From Tanypteryx hageni (taxonomy: Eukaryota; Arthropoda; Insecta; Odonata; Petaluridae), in the NCBI GenBank assembly GCA_028673005.1, contig CM054116.1, positions 132,471,547-132,535,546 of the forward strand: a DNA stretch of 64,000 nucleotides, given 5' to 3'. Every line of letters begins with the position of its first letter. Position 1 is the first letter of the stretch. Made by a program: the position numbers and the translations under genes. Shown piece after piece: positions 1-10,483 of the stretch. The notes under the pieces were generated by a model. The model was not told the DNA's origin. It was given only the letters and a program-made list of their open reading frames with translations, and did no database searches.

Positions 1-842
1 TTTTATCACTCATTACGAGAGTGTAGCCATATGAACAACTATTGATGGACTCGGATTCGGTATAGTCTAATAAATACAGGTATTGTTTCTGTCGAACGAA
101 AATACGCGTGTTCAATTTAATAACCCGTTCGAATGTATTTGTCATATTTTATAACGCTCAATTATGAAATTTGAGAACACAAGGAGCAACATATCTGCGG
201 TGATTTTAAAGCTATTAGAGCCAATATAAGTAGGTATTAAATAAATGATTAAATGGAAAGCTCGCATCGTTAGTTCTGTTTGGGTCGTCTTATTATTATG
301 TTATGCAGATACATACTTTTCCTTCCTGTTTGTTGTTGCCAACGAAAACAATCTTCGTAACCCATGAAGTAAACAAGATCTAATTGTAAGTAATAACTTT
401 TATTTTCTTTATCGCGCCTACTGAACATATTGATTGAAAGGAAATGGATTATTCAGGACGAAGAAGTGAACTAAAATACGTGTAGTTTCGTTACGTTTAC
501 CTACACTCAGCTTTTGTAAGTCAAAAGACATAAATAATTTACGACGAAGGAATGAGCGTGAGTGTAAAGATTAACGTACTTCATCTCAAGTGAGGTATGT
601 ATGAGTTAAATAATAATTCAATTTTCGATTGTTCTATCGCAAATTCTGTATTTCTTTGGCATCGCTTCTGATATGTCCTTTAGCAGTGCTTAGAATTTAA
701 ATTTATCTTGTTTTCTAAATTGATTATGTCAAACAATGGAGGCTTATTTCTTGTGTCGTCTCTGTTGGCCGTTACCGTGGAAACCACACGATTCAGAACT
801 AGTTCATTCTTGTTGAAAAAACTAAAGAAGACGGAGCGGAAT
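1..842 (+). promoter_or_regulatory. Upstream region and probable 5' UTR of the unit 1 membrane gene
   Basis: This is AT-rich sequence between the SINE of the preceding unit and the proposed start codon at 843. I see no convincing TATA box or insect initiator, and no open frame of note. The 5' UTR and promoter should lie here if the exon 1 call is right. The same stretch precedes the gene at 19550-20391, 39850-40691 and 60256-61097 and is almost unchanged between units. Confidence 0.35.
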
Positions 843-3800
843 ATGAGCGGGAGAGGTAATTAACTTGTTTTTCACCAATATTATTGAAAATCTGGCATAT
901 TTCAGAACTCGGAACGTAGCCTAGCTCAGTTGATTAGTGGAATTTTAATTAAATGCATGGTTACTTGTCGTTGCAATCAACGATCGCTATTCTAGCCCTA
1001 ATTTCATCGGTACATTTTGATTCTCTCGTTATCATGCTAGCAAGGTGCTTTACTTTACGATTTGAAACTGGTTCTGATGGATTTTTAACTTACGTTCAAG
1101 TTTTTCCTTTCTCCATATCCAAATCAACTTGGATTTTTTCTTATTCGTTTCCTAGGATCATTTTGCTTATTTGACCTTAGCTGTGTCCGTCCGTCATTCG
1201 AAGCATTCGTCCTCGCTACAAAGACTAACTATTAATGCATACACAACCAGTAAATTACTCATATAATCCTATCTCCTACAACATCTTTCTTAGCTTGAAA
1301 CCATCAAAGTAGGTTTACGGGTTAATACAAAATATAGTTTTAAGAAATTCTTTTCCTTTTGACAATCTTTGAATAGTTCAAAATGTAAAAGAAAGAGCAA
1401 AGCCGTCGACATACGTTAAATCCGAAATTCTTTTCTCATTTGTGTCGGCAGATTTTTATGATGAGTTAGCGAACGATGTTGCCCTAGGGCTGGCAATTTT
1501 TTTATCCTGCCTGCTCCTGGCGTTCTGGGTATGGGAGGTCATTAGGCGGTACTGCGTCGGGCGGCGAAGAAGATGGAATGTTGAAGACGGCGTGCCCGAC
1601 GTGGTGCATGATACCGCCAATTTGCCTGTAAGTATAATACGCGTATACTTGCGATTACATTCTTCTTCTTCTCTTATCGTATAAACCCTTCTAGTGGGTT
1701 ATTTTATGTTGTTATTAACAAAAATGTTTCTGCTCTGATCCGCCTTCGGATCCCAAAGTATCATTTATGTATTTATTTATATATATTGAGAAACTTCGTC
1801 AACCTCACTTCATATCTACATAATTACGTCAACTCATCTTGTTGTTTTCTTATTCAGAATGAAGAGATTCCACGAGGAATCCTCAAAAAACATCAGGACC
1901 AGCAACACGTGAGTGTTTATCACCATGTTCTGATTTTTCTGCATATGCATATTTACTCTGATGCATGAGTGGTGATGGTGCCAGTCATAGATGAAAATCT
2001 TTTTCTCTCTCAAAGTATTTAATGTATTAAATTATAGCTCACTTCCCAAAACTTGTTAAGATTGATAAGTTTGTTAGTATGTCAGCTGATACTACCAATA
2101 GGTACTAACATTGGTAGGGATTGCAATCCCGGAGGGATATTCTAATCCCGGGGTTACGAGATTGTGATTTTTTCAATCCCGGGATCGAGGAAAAGTGGTG
2201 GGAAATGAAAAACATACTATATTTTTAAACAACAATTTTGTATCATACGCAGACATGAAATCATCATATGCAGTTATTGAAGTAATGTCAAGTTTACACA
2301 AAATTTAAGTAACGTCAATGAAAATAACTTTTTATCAGCAGGTAAAACTATAATCAAACACGTATTTTTGGAGAAAAGGTAATGGAAATTTAAATAACTA
2401 AAGTAGCAATTGTTGCGGTATCTTAAATTAAATTAAATGGATTGCATTTATGTAAATTAAACGGTACTATTAGATTAAGGTTCTCCTCACTTAAAAGCTA
2501 TTCACAAATTTCTGAAATATGCCCTTAAAAAACAAAGTGCATCTAATGTCGGGTCACTCATTCTTGATCTGTATTTATTGCACAGCATCCCTGCTGATGA
2601 AAAAGCCCTTTCTGATTCTATACTAGTAGGAGGAATAGCTAGCAACTGCTGGTAAAGAAACTGCAGATTTTCTCATTTACGTCCATTTTCACGGAAATCC
2701 TTTTGCTCTGGTGCTATTGATAATGCTAGATCATTTGAATGATAGCATGAGGAATATTTCTGGTGAGTAACTAAACATTGGGCAATGACGGAATCGAGTT
2801 CTTTCTATAACTTCTCTGAATATGATGCACCAGTCTCAAAACGTTCATATGCTGCCGTTCGCTTAGTGTGTAAGTCATCATTTATAAATCGGCTTCTTGA
2901 TGCTAATGAAACTTGGTCTTCTTTCTTGTGCAGTGGTTCACATGTTTTACTAATATTACAATAACATGTACTCAGGTTTTCTGTAACAAACATTTTTATG
3001 TTCGCTAGTGATGGCACAGAAAATATATTATCACGAGCCTGTGACCCGTACTGAAGATACCTCAATACCCCTGATAACTTAGTTCGTCTCTTCATTATTT
3101 GATTTTTCATATTATGTCCTAACTCTGTATTCACATCATTCAGTTTCTTCATCATGATTTCCAACGCTGTCTCACGCGTCAAAAGATTTGCATCTCTTCG
3201 GCAAAGAGCTTCCATAGCAATTTTCGCTGGCTGCAGTGTTGCAAAAATAGAAGAAGCAAGTTCATGTTCACTCTCACTAAATGATATATCGGAATTCAGA
3301 TCCATTCATTATGCAGGTTTTAAGCAATATAAAACGTTCGATCATTTCAACTAAACTGTTCCAGCGAGTTCTTATATCCATAACAAGTGATTTTTCCTCC
3401 CCCTATTGTTCGATTACATATTTCTGAAGGAATCTCTCGTTTTTTGCGAGTGATTTTCTGAAGAGAAGAACAGTTTTCCTTATTTTTTGAATCAATAACT
3501 CAATGTTTGTTTCTGATAGTTTGTACGCACCTCCGCCTTCAAACGAATCATCTTCGTCTGTTTCATCACTCGAGGAAAAGGATTCATCACTTGATTCATG
3601 TCCTTCCGATTCCGCGAATTCCATTTTTTCCTGATAATATTCATTCTTCTTTAGGTTTGCCACACCCCAAAGGATATTTTTCATTTTTTTCGTTGTTCTT
3701 ATTTTCCAAGAATGATGACATATCATAAACTCAGATAAAAAGCAGTAATTCTCATTGAATTCCAACGACTTATATATTTTATTATACATCAAATACAATT

Positions 3801-6800
3801 TAATAGTTGGCGCCACCTGATAGCAAAAGCAAATATGTCAATCCCGAAATCCCGGGATTTAGGTTTACCTAATCCCGAGATTTCGGGATAGAAATTTTGG
3901 ACGGGATCCCGGGACTGCAATCCCTAAACATTGTAGGTGCAAAAAGTACAGGTTCGAAGAATCTTTTCCGGAAATTATCGGACAACTGTAGTAGAACATT
4001 TGTGGGGATCCGTTGCACGGAACACATTTACATTAAAACGGTCTGTGGAAGTTGGTATTGTAAAAATATTCAGATTTGTTCATATGGACACGGTACGAGT
4101 GGAGACACTGAAATCATTTTGTGATTTTAACGACGAATTTTGTCGCATACGAGCACAAGATTTCTGAGACTTATGCTTACTCTTGAAAGAATAAATACTA
4201 AAAATGGTTCAACAGCTTATTTTTTTATCAGTTGAAAATGCACCCGTTATTCTTCCGAAATTTGCCGAAGATCCTAAGTCAGCACTTTGGTTCTAGTTCT
4301 TACACAATGTTGATGCCATTTCCAAAATGGAGGGGAAGCCGCATGTGAATTTTTGCGTATGTATAAGAATTTGGAAGAGAAAGAAATCTAAGTTATTTCC
4401 GCCCAAAGTGAAAGAATTGGAGAGGAAAAGTGCTAACGATGGTACAGCCTTCCCTCGTTTTACGAACTTAATTCGTTCCACGAAAACTGTTCGTCAGGCG
4501 AAAACTCGTAAAACAAAGATTATTTTCCCATTGCATCGTCAAACGGTAGTTCGTAAAACGAAGGAAGGTGCATTCATTCATCCATCCATCAAGATGATCC
4601 AATCCAATTAAGTAAAGGACGCAAATTGGATGCACTCGAACAGCTAGAGATAATTATTTGTAAAGACTCGCCCCTCTTAAATAAATACCTTTTCCACAAT
4701 CATTCGGCTCTATTTAGCTTACCGAATATTTTTTTAATACTTTGTATGAACATTGTTGTCTTTGGCCCTTTTACCAAGTTTTCGTAACTTTTTGTAACAT
4801 TTGGCTAGTATGATGCTTTCGCCTTCGTTTCCCAACCGCTCATTCAATTACCTTAATCACCTGATGATGCTGCGATCGTAGTGAAAACGGTCGTGTTTAA
4901 ATTTAAATTTGTGGAAACTACAAAGTCATTTTTTCATTATTACATATTGGAAATTATGTGACTCAGCACTTGGGCAAAAGAAATATTTTATAGAACTGTA
5001 AAATAATTTTATTTTTCTGAGATTTGAATAAGCTTTGTTACTTTTTGTTTCATTAAATTGTAAATTTTTTTGAGAAACTTAATAAACTTCATTTCATGAC
5101 TACGTATTGGTTTTAAGTCATCCTGATGTTTTGCTCTTCAGGCTGAAGAGCAGGCGCATGACCCCTCCTCTCCTCACTTCAGACGTAGTCAACCGCCGGG
5201 AAAACACGTGAGTGTTACCCTATTTATATGGTTAATCTATATATGTCTGTGTAATAATAAAACAAAATATACATAATTATATAGTCAACAACAAAACATT
5301 AGTTCTCCTATCAATAGATTGAAAATATAAATAACAATTATCTGTTGAATTGCATTTATGTTCTTTGTAATGTTTAGATGCTTCTACCAGCTTCCTTAGT
5401 AGACCATTTTTTCCCCAGGTCAGATTTTGCGACGAGGTGACCGCGTCAAATGGCAATGGACACGCAGAATTGGTAAATTTTCATTCAAGTATCTTATTGC
5501 GCCGCCCCAGCTCGCTGCTCGCAACAATTCCGTAATGACGTTTGGCGGACGTTCTGCCTGCTAACTTTCTTGCAGCTTCACATTAGCAAAGTATTTCAAT
5601 CAAGTTCGATAAATCAAAATTCATTCTTTACCTTTTTGCGAAAAAAACTTTTTAGGATTAATTTTTAATTATTTTATTACGATGGTGGCCTGAGTCGCGC
5701 GCGGACATTTTGACAGCATGGGAAAATTTTGCCCGTTTAAAAAATAAAATACCATTTGCGAATAGGTTTAGTAAATGTTTGCCAGTAAATATGTAATACT
5801 TCTCATAACCAGCGACTTCAGCGAGGGCCAAAACGAGTATAGTGGAGCGAGGGGTTGTCGCGTGTAGCCCATGGAGCGGGTGTAAACGGCTTGTGCACCA
5901 TCGGCGCAAAAGTTGGAGAATCTAGTAAAACTTAAAAAACGTGTTAAAATTTGCACCGGCACCGATATTACAATTCTAAGTTATTTTGATACGCTAGAGA
6001 AAACTGCCCTGAACCACGGTTTTCGGATTTCCCATGTAAATCAAATGGGAAGGATAATAGATCCTGGAATCGAACCCGAGACGTTCAATATTCGAAACAA
6101 AAACTAACCTCGGGAGCTCGGCTCCGGTAGCGGGAGACTTCCACAAAGTGTCATGAAAAGCGGTCGATTGGTGCAAAAGTTCATAGATAGGGGTTCAAGA
6201 GACGGTCCGGCGTCGGCGGCCGAGGAAGGAGAGACAAGGATGAAGAAGAAGACCTCTCGTTGGAGCCGGACGGGACGGAGGAAAGCGAAAATTCGACAAG
6301 TGCGTTGAGTTATACAGGTGGTAACGCGCCAGGGTTGTGGGGCGGGGCGGGGGGGGAGAGTGGGGCCGTCGGGGGCGGGTAGGGCTGTCGTCGTAGGGGG
6401 AGGGAAGGGATGGAGGTCGGGGACCGATTTCGGGGCTTCTTGGGCCTCTGAAAACTCGTGAGGCGATTCCTGGGGGATAGATTTCGTGGGGCAGATCTGT
6501 TCGGGAGTGTCGCTGGGCGTCCAAAGAGGCTGCTGCGAGGTGGGATATTGGCGAAATTTTTCGGGGATGGGTGGGCGGGCGGGCGGTGGGTGTGAGATTG
6601 ATTGATTGCAAATGTTTTATTGTTTGGGGAAATTCGTTCCATAGTCTGCAAGCGGTAATAATGATGGAACGCTGAAAATTACTGTCTTGTGATGAGGAAT
6701 AAGGAGTTTATGCCTCCCTCTGGTATTACGGTTATGTACAGTGTCTAAACTCCTGAATTCCGTGGAAAGATAATGTGGATTGTTATAAGTAAGTAATTGG

Positions 6801-9800
6801 TATAGTAAGGAAAGCAATGGATCCGTCTTCGGGACTTCAAATTTAACCAGTTTAGCTTCACGAGTGAATCTTTCATGACTTTCGTGCAGCTCCCTACATT
6901 AAATCTCTCAATTAACCCATTATTCCCAAAAACGTTTTTTTTTTGCATATTTTATGAAATTTTTGTATTACTATACATGAAATTGCCTTCTTTGGTAGGT
7001 TTTTCTTTTAAGTACTAAATGTACAAATTAATTCAATTATTCTTGTTTTGTACACCTTCAAACATGTATATTTATTTAAACTGCGAACTTGCGAAAAAAA
7101 GAATTTGCGTCAAAAATCTATTAATTTCAAATAGCAAAATTTCAATAAATACAATTTTTCATTCCAGAATAGTTCATATTATAGACCACTTAGCATACAC
7201 TTTACTTTAGTTTAACTAATTTTATGATGCCTGTTACATAGCTTTTAATTTTACAAAAAAGGAAATTAACCAATTTTAATTCTAGCACATGTAATTATTT
7301 CATATAAAAAACTTAGGGTAGTGGTTCCCAAACTGTGTGCCGCAGTAGATTTTTATGGGTGCCGCAAAAAAACTTTGTTTAGTACATAAATGAATCAAGG
7401 ATTTTCATGTGTTGGTGAGTAATTGGGCATTGAATTTTTTCTAATACATTGATTAAGTGGTAGAAACAATGAATCGATGTGTCCAAAGATTGTAACACCC
7501 GTATCTAAAAATATAAAAAGCTTGTTACAAGGCTGGTGAGACGCGAAAACCTCTTTACCTTAGAAAGTATGCCGCAACTTAAAAACGCTTGGGAACCACT
7601 GATTTAGGGTGTCGAGGAACATAGCACTCTTTACAAATAAATATTGTCCTCTTGGAACAATGTTTACAATGGCGAAAGCGTGTTGATCCCTTGGTAATTA
7701 CTTGGTCTCTGACATCGCGTTTGATTGAATCAAGTCCGAGCGAAATAGATGCGCGTGGATCTCTCCCAGCGGTCTCTGAGCCATAACGTCGCAAAAGGAA
7801 CTAAACACATTCCCTACGAAAATCTAAAATGGAATATTGTTATTCAATTAACTTCTATAAACATACCACCCTTCTTCGCAGGAAACATAGACTGCCCACC
7901 CAATAAAAGAACACCACCACGTTTTCGTTCAATTAGTTGATCTGTACTGCGCAACATATTGATCATTCACATCAACCCCACACTTATTTAAATAATACTG
8001 CTAAAGTTATGAAAGGTACGGTTGTATATTATTATTATATTCTACTTAGGGTAGAAAGATGACAAGAGGCCAATAGAAATGGACGAACATAAAGAAACAT
8101 TTGAAATTTTTGTTTAAACGGTATGGAAACAAAAATAACGCGGGCATTGAATATTTATTATAGAATAAATTGAGATTATAAAAAATATAACTACATTTTC
8201 AGGTCGCTCTAATGAAAAGAAGAATAATTCTAAATTGCTTGGTAACAAATGTTGCCTCTGGACAGATATGGGTTAAAACTAAAACTAAATTGGCTTCGTT
8301 AATAATCTTAATATAAATTGCGGAAAAATAAAAAGATGGGCCTATTATTAGAAGAACCGTTTTTTTAACAGTTATAGTCGCAAAACGTGAAACGACGGCA
8401 AGACTAATGGGGGATGGGGTGGATGATCGCCCCCGTCATCCCCCGTGGATCCGCCAATAACTGCTGCTCTTCTTATGTTACGCGTTATTCATTATTTGAA
8501 AAAGTGTCTCTTCTCGTGAGAAAGGGTGCCGACGTCTGTCCTAGGCGGCCGCCTAGATCGCCTGGCCCTATATTCGCATTATTATATCCGATTAAAGCAC
8601 TTCTAATACGGTTTTTTGTATCTACTATGTCATTCAACCATTATCTATAATATACTGCCGTGGTTTCGCCATGCCGTCTGCCCCTCTGTCTGTCTGTCGG
8701 TCGGTTTGTTCGCTGTTCTAGAGCCCAAACGCGTACATAAAATCGAATCATATCTCGTATTTGGGCAATATATCATCTTTTTCAGACCCCTTTTTCAGAA
8801 AAGTGATATTGCACAAAAATAAAGGGTAGTTTATTCTTCACGATATTTAGAACATTTTATTTACTCAGAAATGGCTGTAGGGAATTTTATTAAAATCTAT
8901 CCAATTGTAGATCCTGATGTCGCCAATAACACTGCTTAAGCCATATGACTCTTACAATCACTATATGGCTTCCAGTGACATTACAATCTACGCTAAGCGA
9001 CCTTACCTAAGCCCTATGACGCCACGCCTTCGCCGAGAACCACTCAAAATCTTACTACAGCATTACGGTTAAACTAAATCGAATGATATCTGACATTAGT
9101 TGATGATATCATTCATAAATGACATTCTGAAGACATGAACGATATTTCGCAACAATTAAGGGTACTTTATTTTCGATATTTTAAAACAAAATCTTACTAT
9201 AGCCTTACGGTTAAACTAAATCGAATTGTATCTCATATTAGTGGATAATGTCGTTCATAAAAGACATTCTGAAGAGATGAACTATATTGCGCAACAAATA
9301 AGTGTACTTTTTTGTAGGATATTTTTAAAGATTTACTCAACAATTGCTACAAGGATTTCGATTACATCCACCTTATCGTACAGTCTTGTGTCACAAATAA
9401 TACTAACGAAGCCATATATCCCAAAAAATACTAAATATCGAACTGTGGCATTAAAATATACGCTAAACCATGCTTAACATTGATTTATGAGCGATTTTCT
9501 TTTATATGCGTACTCAGTGGACCAAACGTATATGCGTATATGAGAAATTTTGTGCAATGTTTATTGCGTCGTTTTTTTTATGAGTTGGCACGAAGGCCTT
9601 AAAAGAAAAATCTTCGATGAACGTTAAAAGAAGCTGAATTTCTAAGCTGTAGAATTTAATAAACGATCTTTTATATCGAGGGAGATACTCATTTATTTTC
9701 TCTCTCTATCTCTGTCTTTCCTGTTCAGGTGGAGGTCCTGAGCGTTTCTCCGGCGGTAGGCGAAGTTGATGCGGAGGAGGAGGTGGGCGGAGGGGGAGTG

Positions 9801-9956
9801 GGGGTGGCGGACATAAACGCCGCCAACTCGAGCGCCGCGGCGAAGGGCGACGCGGGGGAAGGGGAGGGCGTGGAGGTTTCACAGCCTCCCGCATCGGCGT
9901 CCAGCGTTGCGGACTTATTGGAATATCTACTTGATCTGGTAGATCTGGTAGAATGA
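843..9956 (+). CDS. Unrecognised 195-residue single-pass membrane protein, six exons (unit 1)
   Basis: Coding exons are 843-855, 1452-1627, 1858-1908, 5142-5207, 5419-5472 and 9729-9956 (stop TGA). Every junction is GT-AG. Exon 1 (ATG AGC GGG AGA G) ends in phase 1 and joins exon 2 to make Asp5; all later junctions are phase 0, so the total is 588 nt. Residues about 14-35 form one hydrophobic helix ending in FWVWEVI, followed by a basic patch (RRYCVGRRRR, 36-45). By the positive-inside rule this puts the long tail in the cytoplasm, with no cleavable signal peptide. The tail is hydrophilic. Exon 6 (121-195) is rich in Gly, Ala, Glu and Asp and ends in an acidic Leu-rich helix (ADLLEYLLDLVDLVE). 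I recognise no family or catalytic motif. The start was chosen because its phase and donor fit exon 2 and its -3 base is A; upstream non-coding exons are possible. AATAAA at 10206 could be the poly(A) signal. Introns 3 and 5 carry the transposons listed separately. Confidence 0.75.
2107..3934 (-). mobile_element. hAT-family DNA transposon with 8-bp TSD, degraded (unit 1)
   Basis: The element body is 2115-3926. The left end reads TAGGGATTGCAATCCCGG and the right end is its inverted counterpart (CTGCAATCCCTA), with further ATCCCGGGAT-type inverted repeats just inside each end. The flanking 8-mers are AACATTGG (2107-2114) and AACATTGT (3927-3934), the target duplication length expected for hAT. 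It carries a broken transposase on the minus strand and sits in intron 3 of the membrane gene. It is present in all four units, so it inserted before the duplication. Confidence 0.88.
2502..3816 (-). pseudogene. hAT transposase remnant (unit 1)
   Basis: Reading the minus strand from 3816 towards 2502, the first open stretch (3816-3403) contains an acidic Ser/Glu region. The next (3305-2805) contains a LASSIFATLQPAKIAMEALCR helix. The C-terminus near 2640-2502 reads ESERAFSSAGMLCNKYRSRM then DALCFLRAYF, which is the conserved hAT C-terminal dimerisation motif, followed by TGA. Frameshifts and stops separate the pieces and the N-terminal BED and catalytic portions are not recognisable, so it is dead. 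Confidence 0.85.
3935..4447 (+). other. Unclassified segment of intron 3 beside the hAT element (unit 1)
   Basis: It contains a plus-strand open frame (about 3937-4167; 78 codons from an ATG in units 2 and 3 at 23480 and 43780). That frame ends in ETLKSFCDFNDEFCRIRA and stays open in all units. I recognise no domain, and it is probably a fragment of an older repeat. Equivalents are 23484-23996, 43784-44296 and 63186-63653. Confidence 0.3.
4448..4568. mobile_element. Short inverted-repeat (MITE-like) element (unit 1)
   Basis: The arms are CCTTCCCTCGTTTTACGAAC at 4448-4467 and its reverse complement at 4549-4568, with 19 of 20 positions pairing here and an 81-nt interior. The interior has further CGTTC/GAACG-type repeats. 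No target duplication is evident, so the family is unknown. Confidence 0.5.
4569..5141. other. Intron 3 tail without recognisable features (unit 1)
   Basis: AT-rich sequence up to the exon 4 acceptor (TTTTGCTCTTCAG). I see no gene or terminal repeats. The equivalents in units 2 and 3 are 24118-24690 and 44418-44990. Confidence 0.4.
5473..5949. other. Intron 5 start, unclassified repeat-like segment (unit 1)
   Basis: It begins with the exon 5 donor (TTG|GTAAAT). From about 5660 it becomes moderately GC-rich and abuts the SINE, with CpG-rich words such as GTCGCGCGCGGAC; it may be part of a composite repeat. Unit 1 lacks 13 bp (AGAGCGATATAAC after GCTTCAC, near 5582) that units 2 and 3 retain. 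Confidence 0.3.
5950..6165 (-). mobile_element. tRNA-derived SINE, minus orientation (unit 1)
   Basis: On the minus strand there is an A-box-like stretch (GAGCCGAGCTCCCGAGG, 6109-6125). About 33 nt later comes a good pol III B box (GGTTCGATTCC, complement of 6066-6076). The tail then aligns to GGGAAATC and TTAGAATTGTAATATCGG. The whole segment aligns to the opposite-strand copy at 19241-19458, which shows a dispersed repeat. It lies in intron 5. Confidence 0.65.
6180..6590 (+). other. GC- and CpG-rich block in intron 5, possible extra exon (unit 1)
   Basis: This block stands out sharply from its AT-rich surroundings. At 6200-6317, after TTCAAG and before ACAG|GTGGTA, the plus strand is open for 39 residues of acidic character (KDEEEDLSLEPDGTEESENS), similar in style to exon 6 of the gene. 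The acceptor lacks a pyrimidine tract and the exon would end in phase 1, which does not fit exon 6. It is therefore only a candidate alternative exon or internal promoter. The G-rich remainder encodes low-complexity frames on both strands that I do not trust. Confidence 0.35.
7312..7610. mobile_element. hAT-type MITE with TSD (unit 1)
   Basis: The body is about 7320-7602. The left end is AGTGGTTCCCAAACTGTGTG and the right end is the complement of CAGTGGTTCCCAAGCG, typical of animal hAT MITEs. The flanks CTTAGGGT (7312-7319) and TTTAGGGT (7603-7610) agree at seven of eight bases. It has no coding content. It lies against the end of the piggyBac-like remnant in intron 5. Confidence 0.8.
7611..7990 (-). 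pseudogene. piggyBac-like transposase C-terminal remnant (unit 1)
   Basis: On the minus strand the region near 7990-7850 reads, with frameshifts, as a Trp-rich piggyBac-type segment. It is followed by a DFRRE...LLRRYG stretch and then by a Cys-rich tail (CKHCSKRTIFICKECYVPRHPK, about 7680-7610). That order matches the end of piggyBac-family transposases, with the CxxC...CxxC C-terminal zinc-binding motif. Several stops are present, and the MITE begins right after it. It is a dead fragment in intron 5. Confidence 0.65.
7991..9047. other. Intron 5, unclassified repeats (unit 1)
   Basis: It contains GGTAACAAATGTTGCC (8241-8256), a near match to the unit 3 palindrome. A GC-rich patch includes CCTAGGCGGCCGCCTAG (about 8540), reminiscent of the ends of some hAT elements. 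A CTGTCTGTCTGTCGGTCGGT run follows at about 8687. I see no coding sequence. The equivalents are 27624-28928 and 47942-49289. Confidence 0.35.
9048..9331. repeat. Two diverged tandem copies of a 142-bp repeat (unit 1)
   Basis: AAATCTTACTACAGC...TTACGGTTAAACTAAATCGAAT at 9048 recurs at about 9190, and the following CATTCTGAAGA.ATGAAC.ATATT blocks also align. A weaker third copy is visible near 8740-8860 (AAATCGAATCATATCTCGTA, then ATAAAGGGTAGTTTATTC). Confidence 0.65.
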
Positions 9957-10135
9957 GCCTACCATCTGGTAAGCGAATATTCTATCTAATGGTATATTAG
10001 AATTTCTGGCTATATCAATGAAAATTTGATAGATTTTCTAGTAATTTTTAAAAGTTGCCCTTTTTCTACGCACCATAAAAAATTATATACAGATTTTCGT
10101 ATATTTTTAAGCAATACAACTTTAAAATCAAATAA

Positions 10136-10483
10136 CCTGTAGTCAGGCCACCAGTGAGACTCAGAGAGGTCCGAGTCACATCCAGATTTTTAGGCCCCTC
10201 GCCGTAATAAATATAAAAATGTTAGGCATTATGTAGCCCACTTTGGTGGTCGAAGTTCGCTGAAAGGTTACAGAGGATCGATTAAAAATCAAGTTGTAAG
10301 TTACGTTCGATGTCACTTCATCTTTTCTGAATGGAAGAAGAACAATGGCCCTCTTTTCGACAAGCCCCCCAGATAGTGCCTGTGCATAATTCCATCTCTG
10401 AAAAACTGCCAAAATTTGAGGGCCCCTTAAGCTTGAGGCCAAATGCCCCCCCCCCCCACATTTTCATAGGGCCTGCCTATAGT
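10136..10483. mobile_element. Nonautonomous hAT-like element with TSD, 3' of the gene (unit 1)
   Basis: The body is 10144-10475, starting CAGGCC and ending GGCCTG. The flanking 8-mers are CCTGTAGT and CCTATAGT (seven of eight bases match). The interior has GAGGGCCCC and a poly-C run (about 10447-10457) like the right ends of several hAT families. It holds an AATAAA (10206-10211) that could serve as the poly(A) signal of the upstream gene. Confidence 0.6.

Noticed and set aside
953..1174. 73-codon plus-strand ORF with hydrophobic residues, repeated in each unit
   Set aside because: It lies wholly inside intron 1 of the six-exon gene, has no recognisable domain and accumulates amino-acid changes between units like the surrounding intron.
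6195..6651. Proline-rich minus-strand ORFs of 100-180 codons over the GC-rich block
   Set aside because: Low-complexity reading of a G-rich plus strand. Frames change with one-base differences in G and A runs between units, and the ORFs run into the SINE.
9706..9894. Minus-strand Pro/Arg-rich ORF opposite exon 6
   Set aside because: Shadow of the Gly/Ala/Glu-rich coding exon on the plus strand, which has a good acceptor and the correct phase.
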